This document shows, in pieces, positions 10,929 through 20,100 of a DNA stretch of 64,000 nucleotides. Below the pieces are notes generated by a model. It was given only the letters and a program-made list of their open reading frames with translations, made no database searches and was not told the DNA's origin. Source of the DNA: Fidelibacterota bacterium (GTDB lineage Bacteria; Fidelibacterota; UBA8477; JABMPR01); contig JAERTJ010000054.1 in assembly GCA_016844945.1 (NCBI GenBank), positions 1 through 64,000 on the forward strand. Reading direction: 5' to 3'. The position numbers were made by a program, and so were the translations under genes. Position 1 is the first letter of the stretch; each line of letters starts with the position of its first letter.

Positions 10929-10975
10929 AAAAGACTTCTTTAAACAAAAAGGAGTAATCAATCAAAAAGCGAACA

Positions 10976-11010
10976 GGGTTAGAGTTTTATCTAAATGATA
11001 TTGCTAACCC
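10976..11010 (+). promoter_or_regulatory. Leader hairpin just upstream of the small peptide RBS
   Basis: GGGTTAG ... CTAACCC perfect 7-bp arms with internal ATC/GAT. Confidence 0.4.
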
Positions 11011-11028
11011 AAAAAGAAAGGAACGATT

Positions 11029-11259
11029 ATGAGTCGTTTTGGCAGAATCCTTTTAAGTGGGCTGGTGGCGCTTTTGATGGTAGGTATGGTTTCAGCAAGT
11101 GAGATAAGTGCGCCGGTTGGAGGGAGTGTCGATGTGCTTCCGATTGGTGGTCATATAGGCACATGGGTCGAGGGTGTTTGTATAGATACCAGCGATGAAG
11201 TGTGTTTCAAGTTATGGATTAGTATAGATGTTGGCTGGCTAAAAGCCTTGCTTTTCTAG
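11029..11259 (+). CDS. Small secreted two-cysteine peptide (76 aa precursor)
   Basis: ATG with upstream AAGAAAGGAA RBS; signal peptide MSRFGRILLSGLVALLMVGMVSA; mature part contains VCIDTSDEVCF. Confidence 0.6.
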   Translation: MSRFGRILLSGLVALLMVGMVSASEISAPVGGSVDVLPIGGHIGTWVEGVCIDTSDEVCFKLWISIDVGWLKALLF

Positions 11260-11275
11260 GCTGTTAAAGACTAAG

Positions 11276-11295
11276 GGGCGGTCGAAAGGCCGCCC
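11276..11295 (+). promoter_or_regulatory. Intercistronic stem-loop with GAAA tetraloop
   Basis: GGGCGGTC-GAAA-GGCCGCCC, 8-bp stem including one G-U, no following U-tract. Confidence 0.6.
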
Positions 11296-11316
11296 TGGAA
11301 ACATTTGGGGTGGAAA

Positions 11317-12489
11317 ATGATAACACGACTTATTCTGGTTTGTACGCTTGTTCATTGTTTGGTAGCTGCTACAGAGGTTATCAAAATATCAGGACCCATA
11401 AGCAAACACACACAAACATATATGTGGCCCGCTTTGGCAAATGGTGGTGTTACGGTTAGTGGAAATATGGTTTATATACCAGATGGCAATAAAATTTATA
11501 TACAATCACGCCTTGTTCATGACGAGAAGAAATATAGAGATGTTGACGTTGATGGACACAACTACTTCACCATTAGAAAATTGCTAATAAATAAAACTAA
11601 CATGTATGTAGATATTCTATATACCGATGGCATGATATATCTCTATAAAATACAAGGCGGGACATCAAAGAACATTGGGCTTATTTCAAAACATGCTGTT
11701 AATGACAGAATGATACAGTACTCTGATGGTAAAGTTATATCAACTGGTATTTATAGGCCAAACTATGCAAAAGTGTTAAATAAATATGATGATGATTCCA
11801 CCCCGGGATCAACACCACAGGAAGAACGCAAGTATAAAGAGCTTTACGAAAATAGTAGAGCCTTCTCATTGGCGATCTATAGTCAGGATTTGGAACTTAT
11901 TGACTCGGCCAATTTTATTGATCGAACTGGAGAGAATGCCCAGGCTTTTGATAGGTTGTTTGTAAGGCATCCTGTAGATCTAACAGATCAGGATAAAATG
12001 TTTATAATTGACAATATGAATGGATATGAAGTGAAAATATTTGATAAGAATGTTAAGCATATACGAACTTTCCCCATACACAATAAATCATTCAAGCCAA
12101 TACCAGCATACCTAACGCTAAAACAGGCACAGAAGTTACGCTCAGATAATGGTAAGTATTCAGTTGCTTATGCCCTATATGTTAAAGGTGATAAAGTCAT
12201 CACTTCCTTCTGTCAGTCCTATGTGGGCAGGGACTTACCAAAACCACCCTATCACTATGATGTTTCCACGCTTGAGGGTAAACCGCTCGGATCTGGAGAG
12301 ATTAATTACCCGATTATTAGTGAGGATGATGAAGAAAAAATTTTCCTCCTGGTTGTTATGGATGGTGGCTGGTTGGGCGAAAACCAATACTATTTAGTGG
12401 GAATGACGATTGACGAGCTTATGGCTGGTATGGGAGCACCTGCATCCATAGAACATGCAATAGATAAATACTTGGAAGGTTCACGGTGA
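11317..12489 (+). CDS. Secreted protein, possible 6-bladed beta-propeller-like
   Basis: ORF track start 11305 is TTG; ATG at 11317 has GGGG/TGG upstream. Signal peptide then blade-like repeats, e.g. MFIIDNMNGYEVKIFDKNVKHIRTFPI. Confidence 0.55.
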   Translation: MITRLILVCTLVHCLVAATEVIKISGPISKHTQTYMWPALANGGVTVSGNMVYIPDGNKIYIQSRLVHDEKKYRDVDVDGHNYFTIRKLLINKTNMYVDILYTDGMIYLYKIQGGTSKNIGLISKHAVNDRMIQYSDGKVISTGIYRPNYAKVLNKYDDDSTPGSTPQEERKYKELYENSRAFSLAIYSQDLELIDSANFIDRTGENAQAFDRLFVRHPVDLTDQDKMFIIDNMNGYEVKIFDKNVKHIRTFPIHNKSFKPIPAYLTLKQAQKLRSDNGKYSVAYALYVKGDKVITSFCQSYVGRDLPKPPYHYDVSTLEGKPLGSGEINYPIISEDDEEKIFLLVVMDGGWLGENQYYLVGMTIDELMAGMGAPASIEHAIDKYLEGSR

Positions 12490-12908
12490 AACAAAAGCTG
12501 TTTATGCTGATTCGTCTGTTTGTGTCTATCATATTTATACTGATGGCCATGGCTAAGCTTTATTATCTCACAACCCACGGACTCTCGGACTATAAAGCTG
12601 TGGTGCATGCTGCGAGCTTGCCAGGGGTCTTTGCTTATTATGGTGTTGTTGCCATGGCGATAGAGTTTTATGTCGCGGGTGGTGTCTGGGTAGAGCGTCT
12701 ATTTAAAAGTTCAGTCTATATAACCATGGTGTTGGTTACCCTTGGTACTATCCTGAGTATATACTTTGTCTTGTTCAAGGTAAGCAACGAATGTGGTTGC
12801 GGTTTGTTGGGTGATAGCGAAGGCGGTCTGCTGGTTCAAAAAATACTGATCATCATCTTGTTGGCTCTCTTGTGGAGGGGTCGAGAATATTACTTTTTGA
12901 GAAATTAG
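12486..12908 (+). CDS. MauE/DoxX-like integral membrane protein
   Basis: Four TM segments and NECGCGLLGD motif; GTG start overlaps the upstream TGA. Confidence 0.65.
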   Translation: MKQKLFMLIRLFVSIIFILMAMAKLYYLTTHGLSDYKAVVHAASLPGVFAYYGVVAMAIEFYVAGGVWVERLFKSSVYITMVLVTLGTILSIYFVLFKVSNECGCGLLGDSEGGLLVQKILIIILLALLWRGREYYFLRN

Positions 12909-13024
12909 CCCTTTAGATAGTTAAGATGCAGTGTAATGCATGTATATAACATGGATAGCAAACTGTATTGTTGGGGTGTATGGCTGTGGGCTCTTTTTGG
13001 TGGAGAAGGGTTACATGTCGAAAA

Positions 13025-13065
13025 TGTCTCGGAAAGGCTTGCCAAAAGGAAGCCCATCCGAGACA
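13025..13065 (-). terminator. Hairpin downstream of the M16 gene
   Basis: TGTCTCGG/CCGAGACA outer arms and GGCTT/AAGCC inner arms; on the minus strand followed by TTTTC. Confidence 0.55.
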
Positions 13066-13073
13066 ATCAAGGC

Positions 13074-16043
13074 CTAGTCCAGTGTGATCAGTTTATCAAA
13101 CAGGTCAGCGTTTTGTTTGAGCTTGTCCTCATTCCCATAGACACAAATCGGACTGCCTTTTAAGATATCTGAAATAAACCCCTCGTAACTTTTAACATCC
13201 TCAACCGTTGTTGATAAAACTGCATCACGATCACTTTGAAGTTGTTCTTTGGATGACTTTGAGAAGTATCGACCAACTGCAGTGTTGCCTCTTTGAGATG
13301 GCGTTTGTGGTCTATCCATTCCGGCGATCGTTCCTATGATAAAGCGTGTCATCTCAGTTTCATCTATATCAAGAGTTTTTAAAAACCCTGGAGTGTTGGC
13401 ATAGTTTTCCAGCGTGCTTGAAAGATTAGGATCTCGATAAGATCCAAAATACACCTGACCCGTGGGAGAAAACCTGGCAAACCCACCATAGGCACCACCA
13501 ATGACTCTGACCTGGTTTTTCAGCCATTCCCGGGAAACAATTTGGTTGAGAACCCTGATCTTTCCATCCCAACGATAACCAAGATCTGTAAAATCTCTAC
13601 CTTGCAGCACGTATTGAACTTTGGATGCTGCCAGAAGACCTTCATTACGTGATGAAGACTTTAACGTCCATGTCATATAAGTGGGCTTCTCTCGCATTAG
13701 TTGCCGGCCAAAACCTCGAAGCTCTTTTCTAAACAGTTTTAGGGCATCCTCAGAACTTGTCGTAGCTGCAAATAAATTGTTCTTCGTAAAAAGTTTATCT
13801 GATACCAACTGCAACTCATTAACCAGCTTATCCTTGTTCTCGTCAAAATTTTCTACCAGTTGAGTGATAAACCAATAATACTCAAGACCGCCAGTCAGCT
13901 CATCAAACATTCCAGTTCGTGTCGTATACGAGAAAAGCCTGGTTCTGGCATATCCCAGACCATCACGCTTTACAGAAGCACTAAGACGTGAATGATGTCG
14001 TGTTAACACATCTTTGATCCTATCAACATCATCAAGCTGTGATTTGGTCAGAATTTCGAGGGCAAGATCAAATGCTTTTCCCTGTTCTTTTGAAAGTGTT
14101 TTGGTTGAAAGTACAAATTTTGGAACAAGCCTATCATCATTTCGCTCTTCCAGGTAACGTGTCAAATAGGTGCTGAAGCCACCAAGTTCCTTATCCAGGG
14201 TATTGTCGAGATCACCGAAACTATAGCTCTCAGTGCCTATAGAACCCAACAATACGGCAAGGAGTTCTGCATAGGGCAACTGGTATTCTTCAAGCACCCG
14301 TAGATCAAAAAAGAATTTATTGTAACTGATATCGTTGGTAAATACATCGTAGTGCAAATAGGGAATCCATGAAACCCTGGCTTTCTCAGCAATAAACCAG
14401 TCAGCCTCTGGCTCAATATCCTTGAGATCGAGAAGGGGGATACTGGCTAAGGCCTCAGGTGTGTCTTCAGACTTCTGATATTCAACTAACAAATCAGTAT
14501 GTTCAACCAGGTCTGCAACTTCTTGAGTTGACAGGCCTGACTTAAAAGCTTCAAGCTCTGCCGCTGTTTTTGTGTCATTCTCTCCTTCCAGACCAGGCTT
14601 GGGGTTAAGCGTGAAAAGAAGTGCATGGGTGTTGTTCAAAAAATACTGATCAACAAGTTTTTCAAGATAACCGGTTTTTATCTCTGACTTAAGCTCACCA
14701 AGGGGTTTTTCATAGGCTAGCCCGCTGAAGGGTTCACCCCCCCAGAACCAACTCCCCAGTGCCTTTTGGTTGTAGTACAAGCCCTTCTGTGGCGTATTTC
14801 CCTCTCTCAGGCTGAACTCCATCCTGTTGAGGATTCCAGCCACAGCAGACTGGTCAACGCCTTCCCGGGCAGTCTTTTCAAGCGTTTCCAGGACCACAGA
14901 CTTAAACCGCCCTGATTCATCGCTATTGGCGTTCTGGACTCTGATATGAAAGACATTTTGCTTCAAGTCATCCACCCAGGCACTTATGTCTTTTCCAATA
15001 CCAGCTTCCTGTAGAGCCAGGCGGACCGGGGCAGATTCGTTGGTAAAAAGAACCCGAGTCAACACCCTTAAACCCATGACCAGTTTGGCGTCACTACTTG
15101 ATCCACTGACAAAGGAAAGCGAAAGGTAGGACTCCCCCTCAGTGTCCGATGATTCAGTCGCCGAGTACACCCCGGAAGCAGATCGCATGGTATCAAACGG
15201 AGTCTGTAGCGGAATATCCACGACTTGTTCTGAACGCGTGTATTTAGACAAATAGTTTTCATCGATGAACTTCAGTTCGGAAGCAAGATCACCGTCTCCA
15301 TACAGAAAGATATAGGAGTTAGAGGGGTGGTAATATTTTTCGTGAAAGGCTATAAAAGCATCATAGCTCAGGGTGGGGATGGCTGCAGGGTATCCTCCGG
15401 ACGAGAACCGATACGGTGTATCTGGAAAAAGCTGCTTGTCCACGAGGTAACCCCATTCTCGGGTTGGGCTGGAATAGGCGCCTTTCATTTCATTATAGAC
15501 GACACCCTTGTAGGTGACAGAAGAGTCTGGATGTTCAAGATCGTGGTGCCAGCCTTCCTGTTCAAGGATTTTTGGGTCTTTGTAGATCAAAGGATTAAAA
15601 ACGGCATCAAGATAGATATGCATGAGGGTGCGAAAATCCTTGTTATTCATACTTGAGACAGGATACAGCGTGATGTCAGGACCCGTCATTGCATTCAGAA
15701 AGGTGTTGAGAGAGCCTTTTGCGAGAATATCAAAAGGACTCTTAACAGGAAAGTTTGTTGAACCATTTAAAACAGCGTGTTCTAAGATATGAGGTGTTCC
15801 TGCATCAGATTCAGTAACAGTTTTGAAGGTAATGCAGAAGGTTTTATTTAAATCATCATTTGAGATTTTGAACAAGCGTGCTCCGGAAAGCTCATGCTCA
15901 AACAGATAACAATCAGCATCCACTTCTTTGACAAAGCGTTTCTCGATAAGTTTAAAGCCGGACATAAGTTCTCCTGTTGATGGTTGTGCACATAGTGTTA
16001 ATGCCAGGAATAAGGACAGGGTCAATAGAATTGATTTACGCAT
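13074..16043 (-). CDS. M16C (PreP/presequence-protease-like) zinc metallopeptidase
   Basis: HILEHAVLNGSTNFPVKSPFDILAKGSLNTFLNAMTGPD; ~990 aa; signal peptide. Confidence 0.9.
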   Translation of the reverse strand: MRKSILLTLSLFLALTLCAQPSTGELMSGFKLIEKRFVKEVDADCYLFEHELSGARLFKISNDDLNKTFCITFKTVTESDAGTPHILEHAVLNGSTNFPVKSPFDILAKGSLNTFLNAMTGPDITLYPVSSMNNKDFRTLMHIYLDAVFNPLIYKDPKILEQEGWHHDLEHPDSSVTYKGVVYNEMKGAYSSPTREWGYLVDKQLFPDTPYRFSSGGYPAAIPTLSYDAFIAFHEKYYHPSNSYIFLYGDGDLASELKFIDENYLSKYTRSEQVVDIPLQTPFDTMRSASGVYSATESSDTEGESYLSLSFVSGSSSDAKLVMGLRVLTRVLFTNESAPVRLALQEAGIGKDISAWVDDLKQNVFHIRVQNANSDESGRFKSVVLETLEKTAREGVDQSAVAGILNRMEFSLREGNTPQKGLYYNQKALGSWFWGGEPFSGLAYEKPLGELKSEIKTGYLEKLVDQYFLNNTHALLFTLNPKPGLEGENDTKTAAELEAFKSGLSTQEVADLVEHTDLLVEYQKSEDTPEALASIPLLDLKDIEPEADWFIAEKARVSWIPYLHYDVFTNDISYNKFFFDLRVLEEYQLPYAELLAVLLGSIGTESYSFGDLDNTLDKELGGFSTYLTRYLEERNDDRLVPKFVLSTKTLSKEQGKAFDLALEILTKSQLDDVDRIKDVLTRHHSRLSASVKRDGLGYARTRLFSYTTRTGMFDELTGGLEYYWFITQLVENFDENKDKLVNELQLVSDKLFTKNNLFAATTSSEDALKLFRKELRGFGRQLMREKPTYMTWTLKSSSRNEGLLAASKVQYVLQGRDFTDLGYRWDGKIRVLNQIVSREWLKNQVRVIGGAYGGFARFSPTGQVYFGSYRDPNLSSTLENYANTPGFLKTLDIDETEMTRFIIGTIAGMDRPQTPSQRGNTAVGRYFSKSSKEQLQSDRDAVLSTTVEDVKSYEGFISDILKGSPICVYGNEDKLKQNADLFDKLITLD

Positions 16044-16076
16044 ATAAATCCCCTTGATGTGTTTAGAATTAACGGT

Positions 16077-17078
16077 TTATTGTCGAAAAAGGTGAACAAA
16101 CTCAGTGAATATTTCAGGGTTGAAATGATGTCCCATCTGGTTCTTCATAATCGACAGAGCATCATAAAGAGAAAGCGCTTCTTTGTAGGGTCGTTTGGAG
16201 GTAAGGGCATCAAAAACATCTACAATGGAGCAAATACGACCATAGGCGTGAATGTTATCACCCTCCAGGCTATTGGGATATCCAGACCCATCGGCGCGCT
16301 CATGATGCTGCATAACAATAATTTTACATTCAGGACTCAAGTGGTTGGTGTCCTCCAGAATCTGAAACCCATTCAGGGGATGTTCCTGCATCAGTATCCG
16401 TTCTTGATCACTGAGAATACCAGGTTTGGCAATGACAGAATCAGGAATATTTACCTTCCCCAAATCATGAAGAAAAAATGCTGCACCTAATTCCTGCATA
16501 TCATGGGGTGTCGTTTTTCCGTAAAGCGCTTTCGTTAGTAAAACAGAGAGTACACCTACGTTTACTGAATGAGTGAACGTATAATAATCATGAGAGGTAA
16601 TCCTTAAAAGTTGAGAGGCTGTCTCATTATCATCCAGGATAAGGTCCACCATCTCGGATACGCCCTCTTTAAACTGGGCAATGTTTTCAACCGTTGGACT
16701 CTTTAACAAGGTGTCCATGACATCAAGAGAGGCTTGGTAAATAAATCCAGCTTTTTGATCTGGCGGGAGAGTGGCATCATTGATCACCCGGGTGAAATCA
16801 TCAGGCATGAGTGGGTTTTCCCAAACCTTTTTTGGCGGCGGGGGTGGGGGAACATAATTCGGTTTTGTTTCTGGAGAGGGTCGAACCGTGCTTTTCAAGG
16901 GGTGAACAATTACTTCCTTCACTCCATTCTTTGCCAATTTTAAAATTTGAGCCGGTTTCTTGATCAGAAAGCTATTACGAACAAATGAATGCTCAACCCA
17001 ACTGCCTGATAGCTGCACGTACATTCCAACCTTTAGATCTTTGGTTTTTACTTTAACTGGTCGGTCTACGGGTCTCAT
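16077..17078 (-). CDS. HD-GYP domain protein (probable c-di-GMP phosphodiesterase) with DUF3391-like N-terminus
   Basis: FLHDLGKVNIPDSVIAKPG, HHERADGSGYPNSLEGDNI, VDVFDALTSKRPYK. Confidence 0.9.
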   Translation of the reverse strand: MRPVDRPVKVKTKDLKVGMYVQLSGSWVEHSFVRNSFLIKKPAQILKLAKNGVKEVIVHPLKSTVRPSPETKPNYVPPPPPPKKVWENPLMPDDFTRVINDATLPPDQKAGFIYQASLDVMDTLLKSPTVENIAQFKEGVSEMVDLILDDNETASQLLRITSHDYYTFTHSVNVGVLSVLLTKALYGKTTPHDMQELGAAFFLHDLGKVNIPDSVIAKPGILSDQERILMQEHPLNGFQILEDTNHLSPECKIIVMQHHERADGSGYPNSLEGDNIHAYGRICSIVDVFDALTSKRPYKEALSLYDALSIMKNQMGHHFNPEIFTEFVHLFRQ

Positions 17079-17141
17079 GGCGAATGTTAAAAATCCCTTA
17101 CTGTTTGCGCAAACGATATGTTATCAACTTAGCGGTTAATC

Positions 17142-17174
17142 AAAAAAAAGCCAGTTGCTAATACTGGCCTTTTT
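17142..17174. terminator. Bidirectional terminator
   Basis: AAAAAAAAGCCAGT ... ACTGGCCTTTTT between the giant ORF and HD-GYP. Confidence 0.7.
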
Positions 17175-17199
17175 AAATCAAAGAGATGGATAATAAGGT

Positions 17200-20100
17200 T
17201 TAGTCAACGACCACCCTGAAGGTAATGGTTCCATTTCCACCAGCAACCAGAGTGCCTTCTTTCTGAAATTTTATATCAGTAACAGGAGCAGCCTGGGAGG
17301 TATCATAGGAGCCAGCATTGTCGTGACTGTAGCTGATTGTCATACCAACCCCAGAAGCTGAGTTTTCCACATAGGTTGAATTGTCTGGAATTGATTGATC
17401 CACGACCACGCTGGTGGCTAATCCAGCACCGACATTTGAATAAACAACTGTATAAGTCAATGTGTCACCAGGTGCTGCAACAGTCAGGTCAACGGATTCA
17501 ACCAACGTTAATACAGGTGGGGGTGTTGGGAGCCCTTCTCCCTGTATGGCAAAGGTATACGGGTTTTCATCAGAGTCATCAGATGCGATGCTAACAAGCG
17601 CGGTTCTCATGCCCTCTTCAGAAGGAACAAAGCGAATGGTAAAACCTGTTGTTCCTCCACCGGCGGCTATGGTTGCTGAAGGAGTCTGGCTCAAGGTAAA
17701 ATCACTTGAATTGGTACCGCTAATTGTGATATATGGTTCTGGATTTGTCAGGGTTAAAATCGCGCTCCCAGGATTTTCTATGATATAACTAACATGTGAA
17801 GTGGAGTCTAAAATGGTGGCTGTAAAGAGGGTACTGTCAGTCAAGCCGGGAGTAAGATCACCACTCACAATAGATACACCATTTCCAGTTACATTTATCT
17901 CACTGCTTGCGACTCCTGTCCCCTGGATATTAAAGTTAAAGGGGTTCTCATCTTCATCATCACTGGCAATGCTAATGCTGGCAGACCTTAACCCAACGGC
18001 AGTTGGATCGAAAGTAACTTCGAAAGCCAATGAATCACCAGCCGGAACGGTTGATGCTGCTGGCTGCGAATTGATTAAAAAGTCTCCAGCATGCGCTCCT
18101 GTTAAGATGACAAAAGGATTGCCTGTTAAAGTGAGGTCTCCACTACCGGTGTTAATAATTTTAAAGGTATTAACCTGGGTGTCAGACAGAATGTCTTTAC
18201 TGCCAAACTCAGTACTATCTGAAACGCTTGGTGTTAGGTCTCCATCTGCAATAAGTTGTCCGTTGGCTGCGACTGTAATTTCTGGCGAAGCCAGCCCAAT
18301 ACCCTGAATAGCGAAAGTGAAGGGGTTTTCATCCAGGTCATTATTTGCAATTGAAATTGTAGCACTTCTCAGACCTTCTGCTTCGGGGTTAAAAGTGATG
18401 GTAAATGTGGTCGAGTTGTTTGTAGCAACAGGAGAAGTTGGCGCACTGGTTACGCTAAAATCAGCTGCGTGATCACCAGAAATAACGATAAAATCAGGTG
18501 CATCAGATAAGGTTAAATTTGCATTTCCAGAGTTCAAAATGGAAAAGATCTGCGCCTGGCTTCCAGTAAGAATATCTTCAGATCCAAAATCGGTATAATT
18601 GGAGGCTGTCGGTGTTGTGCTGCCATCTACAATTATCTGACTATTGCCTTCCACCTGAATTTCTGATGCCAGCCCAAATCCTCTCACATCAAAAGTGTAA
18701 GGTCCTTCATCGGGATCTGTATTGGCAATGCTTAATGTGGCTGTACGCAGACCCTCTGCGGCAGGTGAAAATGTAATTTCAAAAGCAGTACTATCACCTG
18801 AACTGACCAGAGTGGCTGGGGCTGTGGTAAGAACAAACTCAGACGCATGGGTTCCGGAAACGACTACTTTTGGTGTTCCATTAAGGGTTAAATCAGTTCC
18901 CACGCCATTGTGAACCATAAAGATGCGTGCCAGAGAACCTGTTCCTGCATCAACATCTCCAAAGTCTGTATAGTCCAGTGTTTGTGGAGAAGTATCACCG
19001 CTGGGGATGCTGCGATAGTTTCCAGTCACATCGATTTCAGGAACGGATAGCTGATAAACACCAACATCTACGGTACTGTTATAGACACCGGTACTCAAGG
19101 TGAAAACATCTGATTGTCCATTGCCTGCATCGACATCACTGTCCAGGGCATCATCAGCACCCTGATTCTGCAGCGAAAAGGCATATCCAGCAGGCAGGTT
19201 TGTAAAGTACAATCTATAGGTTGCCGCACTAAGCCCCGTGAAAATGTATTTTCCTGATGCGTCAGTTGTGGTTGTACCCATGCTGACACCTGCGGGATCA
19301 GTCTTGATTTCCACATTAATACCGGGAACGCCATTTTCACCTGGATCTTGAATACCATCTTCATCAATATCCAACCAGACAAAATCACCAACACCTGTAG
19401 CTTTGAACCCAGCATCGATACTGCTGTTCACTACACCAGGTGTGATTTCAATATTGTCTGTTTTAAGTGTTGCAGGGTCAGGGTCACTATCCAATCCATC
19501 ATTGGTGCCAGCAGTTTTTGTGGTAAGCGAAAAACCAGCTGGTGGTGTCGTAAAGGTCAGGTAATACTCACCAGCACCCAGGCTACCAAAACTATAAAGC
19601 CCATCAGCAGCTGTTACTGCAGTACCAACAGGAGTACCATCAGAGACATAGAGGGAAACGGTTACGCCAGCCAGACCAGACTCACCAGCGTCCTGGATGC
19701 CATCACCATCGCTGTCCAACCAGACCAGGTCACCAATGCTGCCTGAAGTTGGCAGAGGTGAAGCAGCCACAGCACAGGAGGCTCCATCGCTATTTGATGT
19801 TGCCAGTGACTGTCCAACATAAATACTCTCAACCGGGTTGGTGGAAACATTCACCTTGTACATGCGTCCACTGGTGTTGTTGGCAACATAGACATAGCCA
19901 TCACTGGCGGTCCATGTGGCACCAAAAGCGTTGCCGTTTGTACCAGCAATCAAATCATCACTCAATTTACCCTGCACAGCTTCAGTACTGACACTGTTGG
20001 ATCCCGGGTTATAAATGTAGAGGGTAGATCCGTTCACACCATAAAAGAGACCATCGCTACTTCTGAAAGCCATATCTTGCGCCAGGAAGTCTGCACCCCC

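Noticed and set aside
10800-10930. Known riboswitch class (e.g. GEMM, cobalamin) at the peptide leader
   Set aside because: No recognisable core motif of these classes; reported only as an unassigned structured leader.
12936-13163. 75-aa plus-strand ORF
   Set aside because: Its 3' half runs antisense into the M16 gene and spans the terminator hairpin; likely spurious.
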